DNA of 64,000 nucleotides from Segatella baroniae B14 (GCF_022024235.1 NZ_CP091800.1:858001-922000), one strand, 5' to 3'; counted from the stretch's first letter, positions 50,642-60,747 are shown. Translations and numbers: made by a program. The notes: generated by a model not told the origin, from the letters alone.

Positions 50642-51784
50642 TTAGTCTTCAAGACAAGAATCGAGTCCCTTAGTAATAGCCTCACGATCCAAATGTTGGC
50701 CTATGAAAACCAACTTCTGCATACGGTCGCCATACTTGTCATCCCACTGTGCCTTCACCTTAGGATTATTTTCGAGCAGTTGTTTCAGTTCATCAGCTGG
50801 CATAGTAGCATACCACTGACCTGCATTGGTAAGATTCATCTGCTTACCAGCCTGTTCGAATACATAACAAGTTTCCTGTTCATCACGGAAGTAAACCAAA
50901 CCCTTGCAACGAATAATATTCTTTGTCCACTTAGTAGAAACAAACTCATCGAAAGAACCCAAGTCGAAAGGACGACGGTTTTCATAAACAAAAGTTTCGA
51001 TACCATACTCCAAAGCCTCACCACTTTCCTCGTTCTCAAGGTCGACATCCTCCTCTACAGCTTCAAGCCATGCAGCAGAAGTGGCAACTTTATTGAAATC
51101 GAAATTATGCGTATTAATCAGTTTGTCGAAAGGAACATCGCAGTAATTACACTCAATAATTTCGGCTTTAGGCTGGATGGCACGAATAATACCCTTCAGT
51201 TTACCCTTCTGCTCATCGGTCATATTTTCTGCTTTATTGAGAAGTATCGTGTTACAGAATTCTATCTGCTGGATAACGAGACTTTCCAAATCATCTTCGC
51301 CGATATCCGCTTTCTGGAGTGCACTACCATTATCAAACTCCTCTATCATGCGAAGACCATCGACTACAGTTACGATACTGTCAAGACGAGGTACACCCTT
51401 CTTAATCATCTGTGGAGCTAAAGTAGGAATAGAACAGATGGTCTGAGCAATAGGAGCAGGTTCGCAGATACCGCTGGCTTCGATCACGATGTAATCAAAC
51501 TTATCCTCATTGACAAGGTCTGTAATCTGCTGTACAAGATCCATCTTCAGTGTACAACAAATACAACCATTAGAAAGGGCTACCAAATTGTCGTCGCTCT
51601 CACTCTGACCGACAACACCACCTTGCTGAATAAGTGTTTCATCTATATTTACCTCACCGATATCATTTACGATAACTGCAAACTTAATACCTTGCTGATT
51701 AGCCAAGATGCGATTTACCAATGTCGTTTTACCGCTACCTAGATAACCTGTAAGTAACAATACAGGTACTTCTTTTGTATTCAT
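50642..51784 (-). CDS. COG0523/CobW-family GTPase metallochaperone
   Basis: Start taken at 51784 (MNTKEVPVLLLTGYLGSGKT), 380 residues. Motifs: P-loop GYLGSGKTT, NDIGEVNID, the metal-binding CxCC motif as NGCICCTL, Walker B EASGICEP and the NKAE specificity loop. The C-terminal CobW_C domain contains CKGLVYF. Family members deliver zinc or cobalt to target enzymes. There is no zinc or cobalamin gene beside it and no Zur-box-like palindrome was evident. An acidic stretch (EEDVDLENEESGEALE) sits between the two domains. Confidence 0.93.
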   Translation of the reverse strand: MNTKEVPVLLLTGYLGSGKTTLVNRILANQQGIKFAVIVNDIGEVNIDETLIQQGGVVGQSESDDNLVALSNGCICCTLKMDLVQQITDLVNEDKFDYIVIEASGICEPAPIAQTICSIPTLAPQMIKKGVPRLDSIVTVVDGLRMIEEFDNGSALQKADIGEDDLESLVIQQIEFCNTILLNKAENMTDEQKGKLKGIIRAIQPKAEIIECNYCDVPFDKLINTHNFDFNKVATSAAWLEAVEEDVDLENEESGEALEYGIETFVYENRRPFDLGSFDEFVSTKWTKNIIRCKGLVYFRDEQETCYVFEQAGKQMNLTNAGQWYATMPADELKQLLENNPKVKAQWDDKYGDRMQKLVFIGQHLDREAITKGLDSCLED

Positions 51785-51793
51785 CATTCTCAA

Positions 51794-52305
51794 TTCTAGT
51801 TATAATTTTTGCGAAGATACAACTTTTTATCGTAATTCGAAATGATTTCGTACAACTGCAAATTTAAAATATGCTAAAAAACAGCATCAACAACAAGCTG
51901 ATAATACACAAAATCTCAACAATAACTCTTCTAATCCCGAAATGGGGCTCTTCAGAATGAGGTGAAAAATTCTTTTTTAAACTCATTAAATCTCTTCTTA
52001 TTAGTAAAAAATAAAAAATCAATCTCATCTAGTACGATTCCAGAACAGGCTATACAAACGAAAGTGATATATAAATACTATACTGCATTCTATGCCATGC
52101 TAACACCTTATACTATTTCATGTAAATCTGATTCTCGCACTCAGAAGAAAGATTATTAATTAAACGCATTAGAGCCACTTCTATGGAGGCTTTCTTTATT
52201 CGTGTGCAAAAGTACTATTTTTTTATGAAACAACAAGAATATTTATATTTATTTTGAAAGAAAAAATAACAAGAGATATAGGTAGTTTCACTTACTCTTT
52301 TTTCT
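51794..52305. other. AT-rich intergenic region without a supported gene
   Basis: About 510 bp. A 65-codon open frame at 51962-52159 has Lys/Ser/Thr-rich content and no promoter box close to its start, so I do not call it. A near-consensus -7 box on the minus strand, TATCTTCG (51819-51812), could serve the GTPase gene. Confidence 0.4.
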
Positions 52306-55300
52306 CTATTGAAGAGTAAGTGATATGAGTCCGATAACTACATCATTACTAAGTGTTTTTATCGTAATACTTTTCAGTTTTTTGTCGCTCTTGAGCGGCA
52401 TGGACAAAATCTCTGCAGCACCATCCGGAATATAGGGATTAGCCCCATTAAACTGAGGAGATTGATGCAGTTGCAAGGCATCAGTAAGATGACGAGATAC
52501 TCTACCACTGCCCAAATGAACACGATAAGGTCTTGGGGTTTCTACTTTGAAAGCATAATCATCGATGAAGTAGTCTTGCTCTATCGGGCACCAATTATCT
52601 GGATTACGCAAAGGTAATATATCCGTTGTACCATCTTTATAGGTTACCACGATTTCGCCATTGTCGATACGACTCTGCATATTATTGGTGCTTCCGGCCA
52701 AGAGCAGCCATGCACAACTGGCTTTGCCTGTTAATGGTATCTCTACACTATCCGGATAATTATCCCAAAGTGATGTGTAAATGATATTCTTACCTTCTTT
52801 CGCACTCATGAAATCGACGGTCTGATCATCGAGTTTCGCCTGAAAGACCCCCAAACCGATGGTCTTGCTGTCCTTCAATGCTGCTGCATCAGATACAAGA
52901 CTAGACCGGAAGCCTTCGTCTTCGATCGCTGCCGTTCGATGAGGAATACACCACTGTCCGATACCCTGTACTGGTATTTCAAGGGTAGTATAAGGCGAAC
53001 GAGGACTGAGATACTTGTTCTTGAAGATATCGTCTATATTACTATTATATAAGGTGGAAAGATCAATCATGCGAAAAGGACGATGCGATACTGCCGGAGG
53101 AACGGTACCATAATTGATACTTGATGCAATTACGGCAGACGTAGCTGGCGACTGTATATGGGCAAAACGATGTTTTTCTTCATCGGAAATTTCGATGATC
53201 TGAACCGAATCTCTATTTCCTTCGACACAATACCTTACTCCATGAACTTTACCCTGAATTTGCATTTTCAGAGGTTGCTTAAAATGCTGATGAATCTCAA
53301 AGACCTCCTTATCACCCTCACGACGAAACTTATACGACAGATAAGGAGACTTAAACGAGAGACTATCCCACTCTTCAGGCCACCCCGGTTGAATCGTGCA
53401 TGTACCCTCTAAGGCATTCGGTTGAACGCCAAACAGTCCATTAACAACAGCACGCGCCGTAATACCTATATTATCGCCGAAATCACGATAAGCCTCACTG
53501 ACAGCCTCATCATAATAACTAATCTGACCGAAATTGCCCGGACTCTGTCCGAGATACATTTCATCGAGCAAATCACTCTTTAGCAGTTCGAAGCCCTCTT
53601 GACGTCGACCAGCCTGAAAATAAGCTAAAGCCATATTAGCCACCTCTTCATGAGCTACATTATTCGTACTCCAGTCATAAGGCATCCAGTTGGTAGTACT
53701 CAATGTATGAGGGGTCCAATCGATAAAGATCTTACCACGATATTTTTCCGGAATGATATACGCTATAGGAATATGAGGAATCTGTGTATCGACATATTTC
53801 GTATTTTCATAATCTTTATAATCGACACCACAGTCTATCGGAGTATAGATACTCCACAAGGCTGCACTTTTATGCAATCGCTTTTTACCCATGAAATCTT
53901 GAAATTCCACCCAGTGGTTTTCCGCCGCATCATAGAGTCGCTCACACATCGCACGATGAATAGCTTCGGCCTCACGCTGATACGGCACTGCATCCTCGCC
54001 AAGTATCTGTGCTATACGGGCAGCCAAAGCATTACCTCGATAATTATAAGCTGAGCTATGGGTAACAGCTCCACTATTATAATATAGGGCATCGCTAGCC
54101 CATATACAACAATAGGCATCGTACAGATGATCGCCATCTGGGTCAAAGTTCAGTTTCTCCCACGCCAAATGGCGCTGCAACACAGGCCACATCTTGCGCA
54201 TATAAACCGTATCTGCATCATATTCGAAATGGGTCAAGAGTTCATCGATATAATTCAGGTTCATATCGTAGTGATGCATCTTATGATTATTGTTGGGCAC
54301 CCGACAAATATAACCATTGCTATACATCGGTGTTCCCCATCGCTCTACGGCACGAGCCAGATGACTCGCTGTATCCTGAGTAGGATGCTTCTCGACAGCA
54401 GGAACATCGGTAACCTGACTATTGGCATAGGCATCGAAATGACTGACAGCCCGATCATTCCATCCCAGTACATCAGCGACATATCCTCCTCGCCAACCGG
54501 CAAGTGGTGTACGCCAACCAATACAACCATGTTGCCAGGTCTCGCCATCCCATAATCCATCGGCTGCCGCAACCAGGTTAGGGGCTAAGGTATTGATAAA
54601 AGCATCTGGCGTCTGAAAAGAGATGATAGAGGTAAGTTGATCTAAAGCCTTTTCCTCACGAGCCATCTGCGCCTTGGCCTTGTCTGTAAGCGCGACTTCA
54701 ATTTTGCATCCTTCATGATGATAAAAGAAATAAGCCGTCTGCTCGGAATTACGCTGAGTACGATAAAGTAAACGCCTATTTCTACGACGTGATGTAGAAG
54801 ATTTAGAAAAAACGGTGCAACTTACTGAATCTAATGCCACATCGGAAGCTTCAAAACTAGCTCGTGGTTCTTTACCCAAATCACCATTTCGCTCCATCTT
54901 CGTCTTGCGTACAGGAGAAGTAATGAGGGTTATCTGCAAGGGCTCCTCAAAATTTTTAGCCGTAAATTGCCACACTGCACCGTCCTCAAACTGTGACGCT
55001 AAAGCGACAATCTGTAGGGTAGCCTGACTACCCCAACTTGCATCTTGAAGCAAATAGGTACGGCGACCACCACGATAACGAGCCTCACAATAATCAGTAA
55101 CATCTAGTTTTTTGGTGGTATTCCCTACTCTGACGATAAACTGAAAATGATAATTTTTCTGCTTATCCCAACAAGCAAACACAGGACGGTCGGAAGTTTC
55201 GAGTCTGAAAGGAGTATGAGTACCATAAAGCGCTCTTGTATAGCGATTTTCACCATTAACACAAACGATATCTTCACCTTCAGGATAATAGTGTAATTCA

Positions 55301-55380
55301 CGTGAAGGTTTTTGTGCAACACCTGGTAAGATGCACCCCATCAAGAAAAGAATAGTCAAAATTATTTTAAAGCCTTTCAT
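52306..55380 (-). CDS. Secreted DUF4450-type protein with six-hairpin glycosidase-like domain
   Basis: The 1024-residue product has a signal peptide (MKGFKIILTILFLMGCILPG, VAQ). The N-terminal ~250 residues are beta-rich (YYPEGEDIVCVNGENRYTRA, LYGTHTPFRLETSDRP), as in DUF4450 proteins. An alpha-barrel with glycosidase character follows at about 260-700 (WQHGCIGWRTPLAGWRGGYV, WASDALYYNSGAVTHSSAYN, FIDWTPHTLSTTNWMPYDWS). Beta-domains finish the protein. Homologues act in plant-polysaccharide use, with rhamnosidase-like folds. Substrate unknown. Monocistronic here. Confidence 0.72.
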   Translation of the reverse strand: MKGFKIILTILFLMGCILPGVAQKPSRELHYYPEGEDIVCVNGENRYTRALYGTHTPFRLETSDRPVFACWDKQKNYHFQFIVRVGNTTKKLDVTDYCEARYRGGRRTYLLQDASWGSQATLQIVALASQFEDGAVWQFTAKNFEEPLQITLITSPVRKTKMERNGDLGKEPRASFEASDVALDSVSCTVFSKSSTSRRRNRRLLYRTQRNSEQTAYFFYHHEGCKIEVALTDKAKAQMAREEKALDQLTSIISFQTPDAFINTLAPNLVAAADGLWDGETWQHGCIGWRTPLAGWRGGYVADVLGWNDRAVSHFDAYANSQVTDVPAVEKHPTQDTASHLARAVERWGTPMYSNGYICRVPNNNHKMHHYDMNLNYIDELLTHFEYDADTVYMRKMWPVLQRHLAWEKLNFDPDGDHLYDAYCCIWASDALYYNSGAVTHSSAYNYRGNALAARIAQILGEDAVPYQREAEAIHRAMCERLYDAAENHWVEFQDFMGKKRLHKSAALWSIYTPIDCGVDYKDYENTKYVDTQIPHIPIAYIIPEKYRGKIFIDWTPHTLSTTNWMPYDWSTNNVAHEEVANMALAYFQAGRRQEGFELLKSDLLDEMYLGQSPGNFGQISYYDEAVSEAYRDFGDNIGITARAVVNGLFGVQPNALEGTCTIQPGWPEEWDSLSFKSPYLSYKFRREGDKEVFEIHQHFKQPLKMQIQGKVHGVRYCVEGNRDSVQIIEISDEEKHRFAHIQSPATSAVIASSINYGTVPPAVSHRPFRMIDLSTLYNSNIDDIFKNKYLSPRSPYTTLEIPVQGIGQWCIPHRTAAIEDEGFRSSLVSDAAALKDSKTIGLGVFQAKLDDQTVDFMSAKEGKNIIYTSLWDNYPDSVEIPLTGKASCAWLLLAGSTNNMQSRIDNGEIVVTYKDGTTDILPLRNPDNWCPIEQDYFIDDYAFKVETPRPYRVHLGSGRVSRHLTDALQLHQSPQFNGANPYIPDGAAEILSMPLKSDKKLKSITIKTLSNDVVIGLISLTLQ

Positions 55381-55631
55381 AGTTTGCAGATCAGTTCATC
55401 AAAATTGAGGAATTCTTCTTATTCTAGCTTTCGCTATCAACATTCTATCTATATCTGTCATTGAAGTCACAAGCCAACCTTCTATAAATGACGTCCCAAA
55501 TATAAATCTTTTTTCATAAAGTAACAAACATTTTAAAAAATATTAAACTAAATCCATGCGAGAGGCATAAACCATAAAACGATAGCCTTTTCCTACGCTC
55601 AACAGTACTGTAAATTTTCTAAAAAATTTTG

Positions 55632-55639
55632 TATATTTG
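55632..55639 (+). promoter_or_regulatory. -7 box TATATTTG of the TPR gene pair
   Basis: TATATTTG lies about 100 nt before the ATG at 55741. The 250 bp between 55381 and 55631 contain no gene. Confidence 0.6.
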
Positions 55640-55740
55640 CAGCTACAATTTGATAATAACACATATAACTGTTTCATTATCAGACTTAAAATTTATATAC
55701 AACATAAATATTAACAAAAAAACAAATACGCTTCTGACTG

Positions 55741-56820
55741 ATGACAGACGATTACAAATTCCAAATAACAGATGACGATCCAATATCACTGTATAATTAC
55801 GCCAAACAGTGTCAGGATGCTGGTGATACTGATGACGCCCTTATCTTCTATAACAAAAGCATCACTGCAGATTCCACATGCCCTCATGGTTGGTATGGCA
55901 TGTCCTATATATACTTTCAACAAGGCGCATATGACATCGCCTTCAAAAAGAGTTGTCAAGGAGTAAAAGAAGCAGACTATAGTAAATATCATGATCCAAT
56001 ACATTTCGAATTAGGTCAAATCATGTTGGATTCTGCAAGTAAACTTGCCGAAAAAATCAATATTGTAAGTTATAACAATTCGGTATTTAAAGAACTGGAG
56101 CAAAAAGGAAATTGCAAAATATATTGTAAAGATTTTAAACAAGATGAAATATCCTCCTTTCTGGGATTTGGTCCAGATTATAATCAAGACTTCCACAACA
56201 TTGTTTATAATTCAGCATTGCCTGATTCAGAATATCGTATACTCCACGAACTTATTCACTTGAAGTTCAAGATAGAGAATCATAAAAAAGGCATCAAGCT
56301 GCCATACACCTTTAGCAATAAAGCCTACCAACTTTTCTATTACAAAAACATTGTCACATATCAAAATAAGTATAAAAAGTTTAGTCCAACAGATCTTAAC
56401 AAGAGAATGTCAAATGACTTCACTCAACTTTATGCACTCCTTATAACGAACATTATAGATCTTTTTATTGAAAAAGAAATATACTATAAGATTCCAGAAT
56501 TAAGACCTTTACAGGTACTATCTACCATTGCAGAAAATAAACGAATAGAAAAGAGAACGCTTGGATTCGAAAACCATATGCCTACAGAGATTTTCCATAA
56601 AATTATGATAATAAATCATTTAGAATTCTTAAATTTAAAAGAACTATATGGTATGAATCAGATAACAGACATTCCGATAACGTCGGAGCTGATTAAGAAA
56701 GCAGAAGAGCTTTATCAAATTTGCAAAGAAGCAATGTATAGTTCCAACTTCTGTACACAAATCGCCACAACGATGAATATCGTTGCCGATAAATTAGAAT
56801 TAAAATATTTATTAGAATAA
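55741..56820 (+). CDS. TPR protein with HExxH motif (putative zinc metallopeptidase)
   Basis: The 359-residue product has a TPR-like pair at residues 15-75 (YNYAKQCQDAGDTDDALIFY; GWYGMSYIYFQQGAYDIAF). A separate domain contains YRILHELIHLKF with HELIH at residues 169-173, the HExxH signature of zincins; the helix around it is amphipathic as required. No signal peptide or membrane helix, so it is cytoplasmic. No third zinc ligand could be assigned with confidence. It precedes another TPR gene by 6 bp, so the two probably work together. Confidence 0.65.
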   Translation: MTDDYKFQITDDDPISLYNYAKQCQDAGDTDDALIFYNKSITADSTCPHGWYGMSYIYFQQGAYDIAFKKSCQGVKEADYSKYHDPIHFELGQIMLDSASKLAEKINIVSYNNSVFKELEQKGNCKIYCKDFKQDEISSFLGFGPDYNQDFHNIVYNSALPDSEYRILHELIHLKFKIENHKKGIKLPYTFSNKAYQLFYYKNIVTYQNKYKKFSPTDLNKRMSNDFTQLYALLITNIIDLFIEKEIYYKIPELRPLQVLSTIAENKRIEKRTLGFENHMPTEIFHKIMIINHLEFLNLKELYGMNQITDIPITSELIKKAEELYQICKEAMYSSNFCTQIATTMNIVADKLELKYLLE

Positions 56821-56826
56821 TCGAAT

Positions 56827-57426
56827 ATGGACTCAACATTAAGTAGCTTACTGAAAAAAGGGTTTGTTTATATCAGCGATGATCAAATAGAATCAGCTAT
56901 ACAGACTTTTAAAGAAGCTTTGGTTATTGATCCTGGCAATGATCTAGCATGGGGAGCCTTATATGAAAGTTATAAGAGTATGAATAATATCCCAGAAGCT
57001 TTCCATGTATTAGAGCAGATATACGCTTTAAAGCCAACTAATTTTCAGGTACTGCTCAATTTAGCATTATTCTACAAAACAGTTCAAAAAGATCAGAAAA
57101 AGGAAGACTATTATTTGGGATTATTAGAAAAGAACCATCCCAATGATGCAAGAACTTACATGTACATTGGCCAGTGCAACATTACTAGAGACCATGACAA
57201 AGCCATGACATATCTACAACGTGCCATTGAAGTGGACGAAACTTTTATTCCAGCATATATTTCTCTAGCCGGACAATATGAAGAAGCAGGCGATTATCAG
57301 AAAGCATATGCGATTCTGGAACAAGGATATGAGAAAGGTGTGCCAGGCGTTGGTCGTAGCAGCAAATACGCCCTAAAAGACTTCATGGACGAACTCAAGA
57401 AGGAGATGAAAGAAGCTCTTCTGTGA
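56827..57426 (+). CDS. TPR protein
   Basis: The 199-residue cytoplasmic protein consists of about five tetratricopeptide units (IQTFKEALVIDPGNDLAWGA, AFHVLEQIYALKPTNFQVLL, AMTYLQRAIEVDETFIPAYI, AYAILEQGYEKG). TPRs bind protein partners; the 6-bp spacing makes the HExxH protein its likely partner. Confidence 0.85.
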   Translation: MDSTLSSLLKKGFVYISDDQIESAIQTFKEALVIDPGNDLAWGALYESYKSMNNIPEAFHVLEQIYALKPTNFQVLLNLALFYKTVQKDQKKEDYYLGLLEKNHPNDARTYMYIGQCNITRDHDKAMTYLQRAIEVDETFIPAYISLAGQYEEAGDYQKAYAILEQGYEKGVPGVGRSSKYALKDFMDELKKEMKEALL

Positions 57427-57482
57427 ACGGATAACGTGAAATGATGTGCATAGTACTACCTGATGGCGTTGGCACAAAAAAA

Positions 57483-57518
57483 TCGGGGACGAAGCATACG
57501 AAAGTACTCCGTCCCCGA
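57483..57518 (-). terminator. Terminator of the secreted protein gene at 57541
   Basis: TCGGGGACG and CGTCCCCGA (arms 57518-57510 and 57491-57483 read on the minus strand) form a 9-bp GC-rich stem, followed by T7 on the minus strand. It also faces the end of the TPR operon. Confidence 0.85.
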
Positions 57519-57540
57519 ATGATATTGGGTATAAGAATGT

Positions 57541-58119
57541 TTACTTAATCACAACCTTTTTGCCGTTCTTTACATAGGCACCAGTCTTGGTTGGCTTGCC
57601 ATTCAATGGGCGGCCGCTGAGGTCATACCAGTTGGCTTTCTCTGCGTCGTTTACCTTCACATCGTTGATGCCTGTAGCGGCTTCTCCGATGGTAACTACT
57701 ATCTGCGTCACACGTATTTGATTTTTGGATGCAGTCAGTGTAAATGTTGCTGCATCGCCAGTCCACGTTCCTTTATTTCCCTCACTTTCGAAGGTGTATT
57801 GGCCTGTGGTGGGAGTAGTGAGGCAGCCGGGACCATACTTGTTCTCACCCGTAGCATAAGCTGTTAACTCAACACTCTTGATATTGCCAACGGTGGAGGT
57901 AACCGTGAAAGTTTCATTCTTAAATACACGAAATTGATCTTGGGTTACTGTACCACTACTGACTGCAATGGTAATACCTTGCTTTACCAACTGGTATTCA
58001 ACACTTGTCTTTGCATCAAATTCACTAGGCACAAAAGTTACCTGCGTTTCTTGTGCCCATGCGCCCATCACTACTGCTGCAAGCAGCACGAACATTGAAA
58101 GAAATCTTTTCTTAATCAT
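57541..58119 (-). CDS. Secreted protein with Prevotella-type C-terminal tail
   Basis: The 192-residue product has a signal peptide (MIKKRFLSMFVLLAAVVMGA, WAQ), a beta-rich middle (FRVFKNETFTVTSTVGNIKS) and the conserved tail ANWYDLSGRPLNGKPTKTGA followed by YVKNGKKVVIK. This tail is found on many secreted Prevotella proteins and resembles type IX sorting or attachment tails, though its export role is not proven. Function of the middle part unknown. The 5' region up to 58260 contains an unusually GC-rich patch. Confidence 0.75.
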   Translation of the reverse strand: MIKKRFLSMFVLLAAVVMGAWAQETQVTFVPSEFDAKTSVEYQLVKQGITIAVSSGTVTQDQFRVFKNETFTVTSTVGNIKSVELTAYATGENKYGPGCLTTPTTGQYTFESEGNKGTWTGDAATFTLTASKNQIRVTQIVVTIGEAATGINDVKVNDAEKANWYDLSGRPLNGKPTKTGAYVKNGKKVVIK

Positions 58120-58459
58120 AATTGAAAGAATTTAATATGTTAGTAAATGAAATAATGCTTATAAACTGTCGATAAGAATGAGCTGGCACTCCCTCTCCAC
58201 GTCCACGTCGTCGGTGGGTCTCACCGGATATATAATTTGGTGAAAAGTACAAAAAAAAAAATTAAAAAAGCTGCAATTTTAAGGAATTTAACACGATTTC
58301 GTACACAAATATTGTTCAATTTGTATAGAAAGCATTATAATGGGGATGGAATCACCCTTGAAAGACCATAAAAAAAACAACAAGACTAAGATAACATCAA
58401 AAAGCATAAGAAAAATAAAAAAAGTGCAAAGATTAATTACAGTTTATCACAAAAATATA

Positions 58460-58467
58460 TAACTTTG
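58460..58467 (+). promoter_or_regulatory. -7 box TAACTTTG of the head-GIN lipoprotein gene
   Basis: TAACTTTG lies 29 nt before the ATG at 58497. The region 58260-58459 is AT-rich without a gene. Confidence 0.6.
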
Positions 58468-58496
58468 CAAACAATTATAAACCAAATATTACCGAA

Positions 58497-59183
58497 ATGA
58501 AAAAACTGATACTATCATTACTATGCATTTCGCTATTAAGTAGCTGCTCTATTAATTTTGGAAGAAGTGTAAATATCCTTTCGTTTTCTTCAAAAGCTTA
58601 CGACAATGCTCCTAAGAAGGAGATAAAGGTTAAGAATTTTAATAGCATAACCAACGAAGGACCGTTGCAGATATACTATGCCTATGCAGACAAACCAGCC
58701 GTTGTCTTAGAAGGAGACACTGCCCTATTTAATAAAGTACAAACCAAGCAAGAGGGTTCTAACCTTACCATTAGCATGCAACCAGGTACTTATCACAATT
58801 TGTGGCTGAGAATAACCATTTATTCAAATGACATCAAAGAAATCAATCAGACCGGTAGTGGTGACATTATCTGCAAGACACTGAAGCTAAGGCATGATTT
58901 AGACCTCAATGAAGTTGGTAGCGGGGATATTCGCATTAACCAGTTAATATGTGACGAACTTGACGCCGAGGTATGTGGTAGCGGAAGTATCTATATCAAC
59001 AATATAAAAGCTAACGAAGCTGATCTCAACATCATCGGAAGCGGATCTACTGAAATAAACGGTAGCATTACAAAAGTTGATGCAGATGTCACTGGATCGG
59101 GAAGCATATACGGAAACTTGAGCTATCAAAAAATAAAAGAAAATAAAACAGGTAGCGGAAACATCAATCTTTCTAAAAAATAA
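58497..59183 (+). CDS. Head-GIN-domain (DUF2807) lipoprotein
   Basis: The 228-residue product has a lipoprotein signal (LLCISLLSSCS; Cys18). The rest is the DUF2807 beta-helix with periodic GSG turns: TGSGDI, VGSGDI, CGSGSI, IGSGST, TGSGSI, TGSGNI spaced 20-22 residues. The N-terminal strand (FNSITNEGPLQIYYAYADKP) is also typical. Such proteins are surface or periplasmic, possibly adhesive; role unknown. Confidence 0.88.
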   Translation: MKKLILSLLCISLLSSCSINFGRSVNILSFSSKAYDNAPKKEIKVKNFNSITNEGPLQIYYAYADKPAVVLEGDTALFNKVQTKQEGSNLTISMQPGTYHNLWLRITIYSNDIKEINQTGSGDIICKTLKLRHDLDLNEVGSGDIRINQLICDELDAEVCGSGSIYINNIKANEADLNIIGSGSTEINGSITKVDADVTGSGSIYGNLSYQKIKENKTGSGNINLSKK

Positions 59184-59267
59184 AATAGAAAACTCATTAT
59201 AGTATCTTCCCACGATCAAGACTCGTTCGGGACTTTCACCCTATAACGTACGCATATTGGGCGAACC

Positions 59268-59302
59268 AAAAAAGGACTTCCTTCACAGGAAATCCTTTTT
59301 TA
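59268..59302 (+). terminator. Terminator hairpin after the head-GIN gene
   Basis: AAAAAAGGACTTCC and GGAAATCCTTTTTT pair around a 6-nt loop with one mismatch, flanked by A and T runs so it can work on either strand. It is 85 bp downstream of the lipoprotein stop. The rest of 59303-59515 shows no gene. Confidence 0.75.
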
Positions 59303-59515
59303 TTCACTTTCGTTTTTTCCGTAAAATACATTCAATTAAGATCTAAAAAGTTGTGCGTAATAATATATATATCGTTAACTGTTATTTTTTAGAACACATG
59401 TTGATACAGATAACTTTAACTTTACGATGCAAATATATAAAAGAAAACAATAAATACCAAGAAGACTAAGACGCAAAAAGACCCACAATCTAAAAAAAGT
59501 GACGCAAATTAACGC

Positions 59516-59542
59516 ACAATTTTTAAAATTGTCTTATCTTTG
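59516..59542 (+). promoter_or_regulatory. Palindrome next to the -7 box of the membrane LuxR gene
   Basis: ACAATTTT-T-AAAATTGT (59516-59532) is a perfect 8-bp inverted repeat ending 2 nt before the -7 box TATCTTTG (59535-59542). It occupies the spacer between -33 and -7, where a dimeric regulator could block RNA polymerase; autoregulation by the gene product is an inference. The gene starts at 59583. Confidence 0.6.
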
Positions 59543-59582
59543 TGCAAAATTTTAATATATATATATACTTCAATTAAGCGAT

Positions 59583-60566
59583 ATGACCCAACAGGCATTA
59601 AAAAAAAGGATCACGTCATTTATAACATCTCGCACACAAAATGCATTGGAGCGAGTAAGACTAGTAGTGTATATCTGTGGTTGTATTACACAGGTCGTTT
59701 TCTGGATACTACATCTGACAGGCTTAACAGGCATGAAAGATTCCGTACTCTATACTTTCTCTGTTATTCTACTGATAGCAAACTTTACAAGTTTGTGGTT
59801 ATATCTCAGTAAGAAAGTTGACTTGGTGATGAATATAGTCTGCTTAGCATATCTCACACAGTTAATACAGTCACTTCGTATGGTATATCTCAGCATTATC
59901 AATCCGCCTAATGTGCTTCCTCTACTGATTATAAATCAAATTGGTTCGTACACCATACTGCTCTATATATCCATCTGTTTTGTACCACGAGCACCTCTTT
60001 ATATTACTGCTATGAGTTTGATAAGTTTAGCGTTTGCCGGTTTTTACGACGGCGGCCGACTTGGTCTGGACCTAGTCTTCTTTATGACCATCATGACGAT
60101 ATTAACATATATCATGTCAGGATTCAGTCAAAAAGCCGTGAACAGCCTGCAGCAAGAGAACACCGTATATCAAGACACCCTTAACGGTTTGCTCCATTCT
60201 TTCCATATGACCCGCCAGGAACTCATCGCCTATGCACGACTCAGTCGTAACAAAAAAGAAGATAAACATATTATCAATGCTTTTTTTAGCGAAATGGATA
60301 AAAGGGCCGAACACAACATTATTAAAGCCGTAAAGATAAGAATGGCAGAAATAGATTCCGAAAAAATTGATCTGGCGAAGCGCTATCCCGACTTCACTCC
60401 GACTGAAATAGAAGTTTGTAAATATATTATCGAGGGCAATACTCAGAAAGATATAGCCCGAATTACAGGTAAATCCGAATCAAACGTAAGTACCGTAAGA
60501 GGACGTATTCGCAAAAAACTCGGTTTGAAGCCTGATGATGACTTGCGAACCAAACTTATGGAATAA
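59583..60566 (+). CDS. Membrane-bound LuxR-type transcriptional regulator
   Basis: The 327-residue product has about six hydrophobic segments in residues 25-185 (VVYICGCITQVVFWILHLTG and onward). A coiled-coil linker (about 190-265) and a GerE/LuxR helix-turn-helix follow at about 267-322 (FTPTEIEVCKYIIEGNTQKD, IARITGKSESNVSTVRGRIR). A membrane sensor fused straight to a DNA-binding domain is a one-component system common in Bacteroidales. Signal and targets unknown. A palindrome overlaps its promoter. Confidence 0.85.
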   Translation: MTQQALKKRITSFITSRTQNALERVRLVVYICGCITQVVFWILHLTGLTGMKDSVLYTFSVILLIANFTSLWLYLSKKVDLVMNIVCLAYLTQLIQSLRMVYLSIINPPNVLPLLIINQIGSYTILLYISICFVPRAPLYITAMSLISLAFAGFYDGGRLGLDLVFFMTIMTILTYIMSGFSQKAVNSLQQENTVYQDTLNGLLHSFHMTRQELIAYARLSRNKKEDKHIINAFFSEMDKRAEHNIIKAVKIRMAEIDSEKIDLAKRYPDFTPTEIEVCKYIIEGNTQKDIARITGKSESNVSTVRGRIRKKLGLKPDDDLRTKLME

Positions 60567-60698
60567 GAGATATCGCAGTGACTCTCCCCTTTTCACAAAG
60601 GGGGAGATCGCTGATGTAAGCCAACCTTCACATCTATGAATTTAGTTAAAACTATGTTAAACACGTTTCGTTTTCTTTCGAATTTCCTTTCGTTTTTC

Positions 60699-60706
60699 TA
60701 TTTTTG
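60699..60706 (+). promoter_or_regulatory. -7 box TATTTTTG of the transketolase operon
   Basis: TATTTTTG lies 41 nt before the ATG at 60748. It likely serves both transketolase genes and the kinase gene that follows within 23 bp. Confidence 0.55.
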
Positions 60707-60747
60707 CCGGAAAAATAAGAAATATAACACGTCAAAAACCTATAAAA

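Noticed and set aside
51962..52159. 65-codon + strand open frame in the gap between the GTPase and DUF4450 genes
   Set aside because: No promoter box nearby, biased Lys/Ser composition and no recognisable product.
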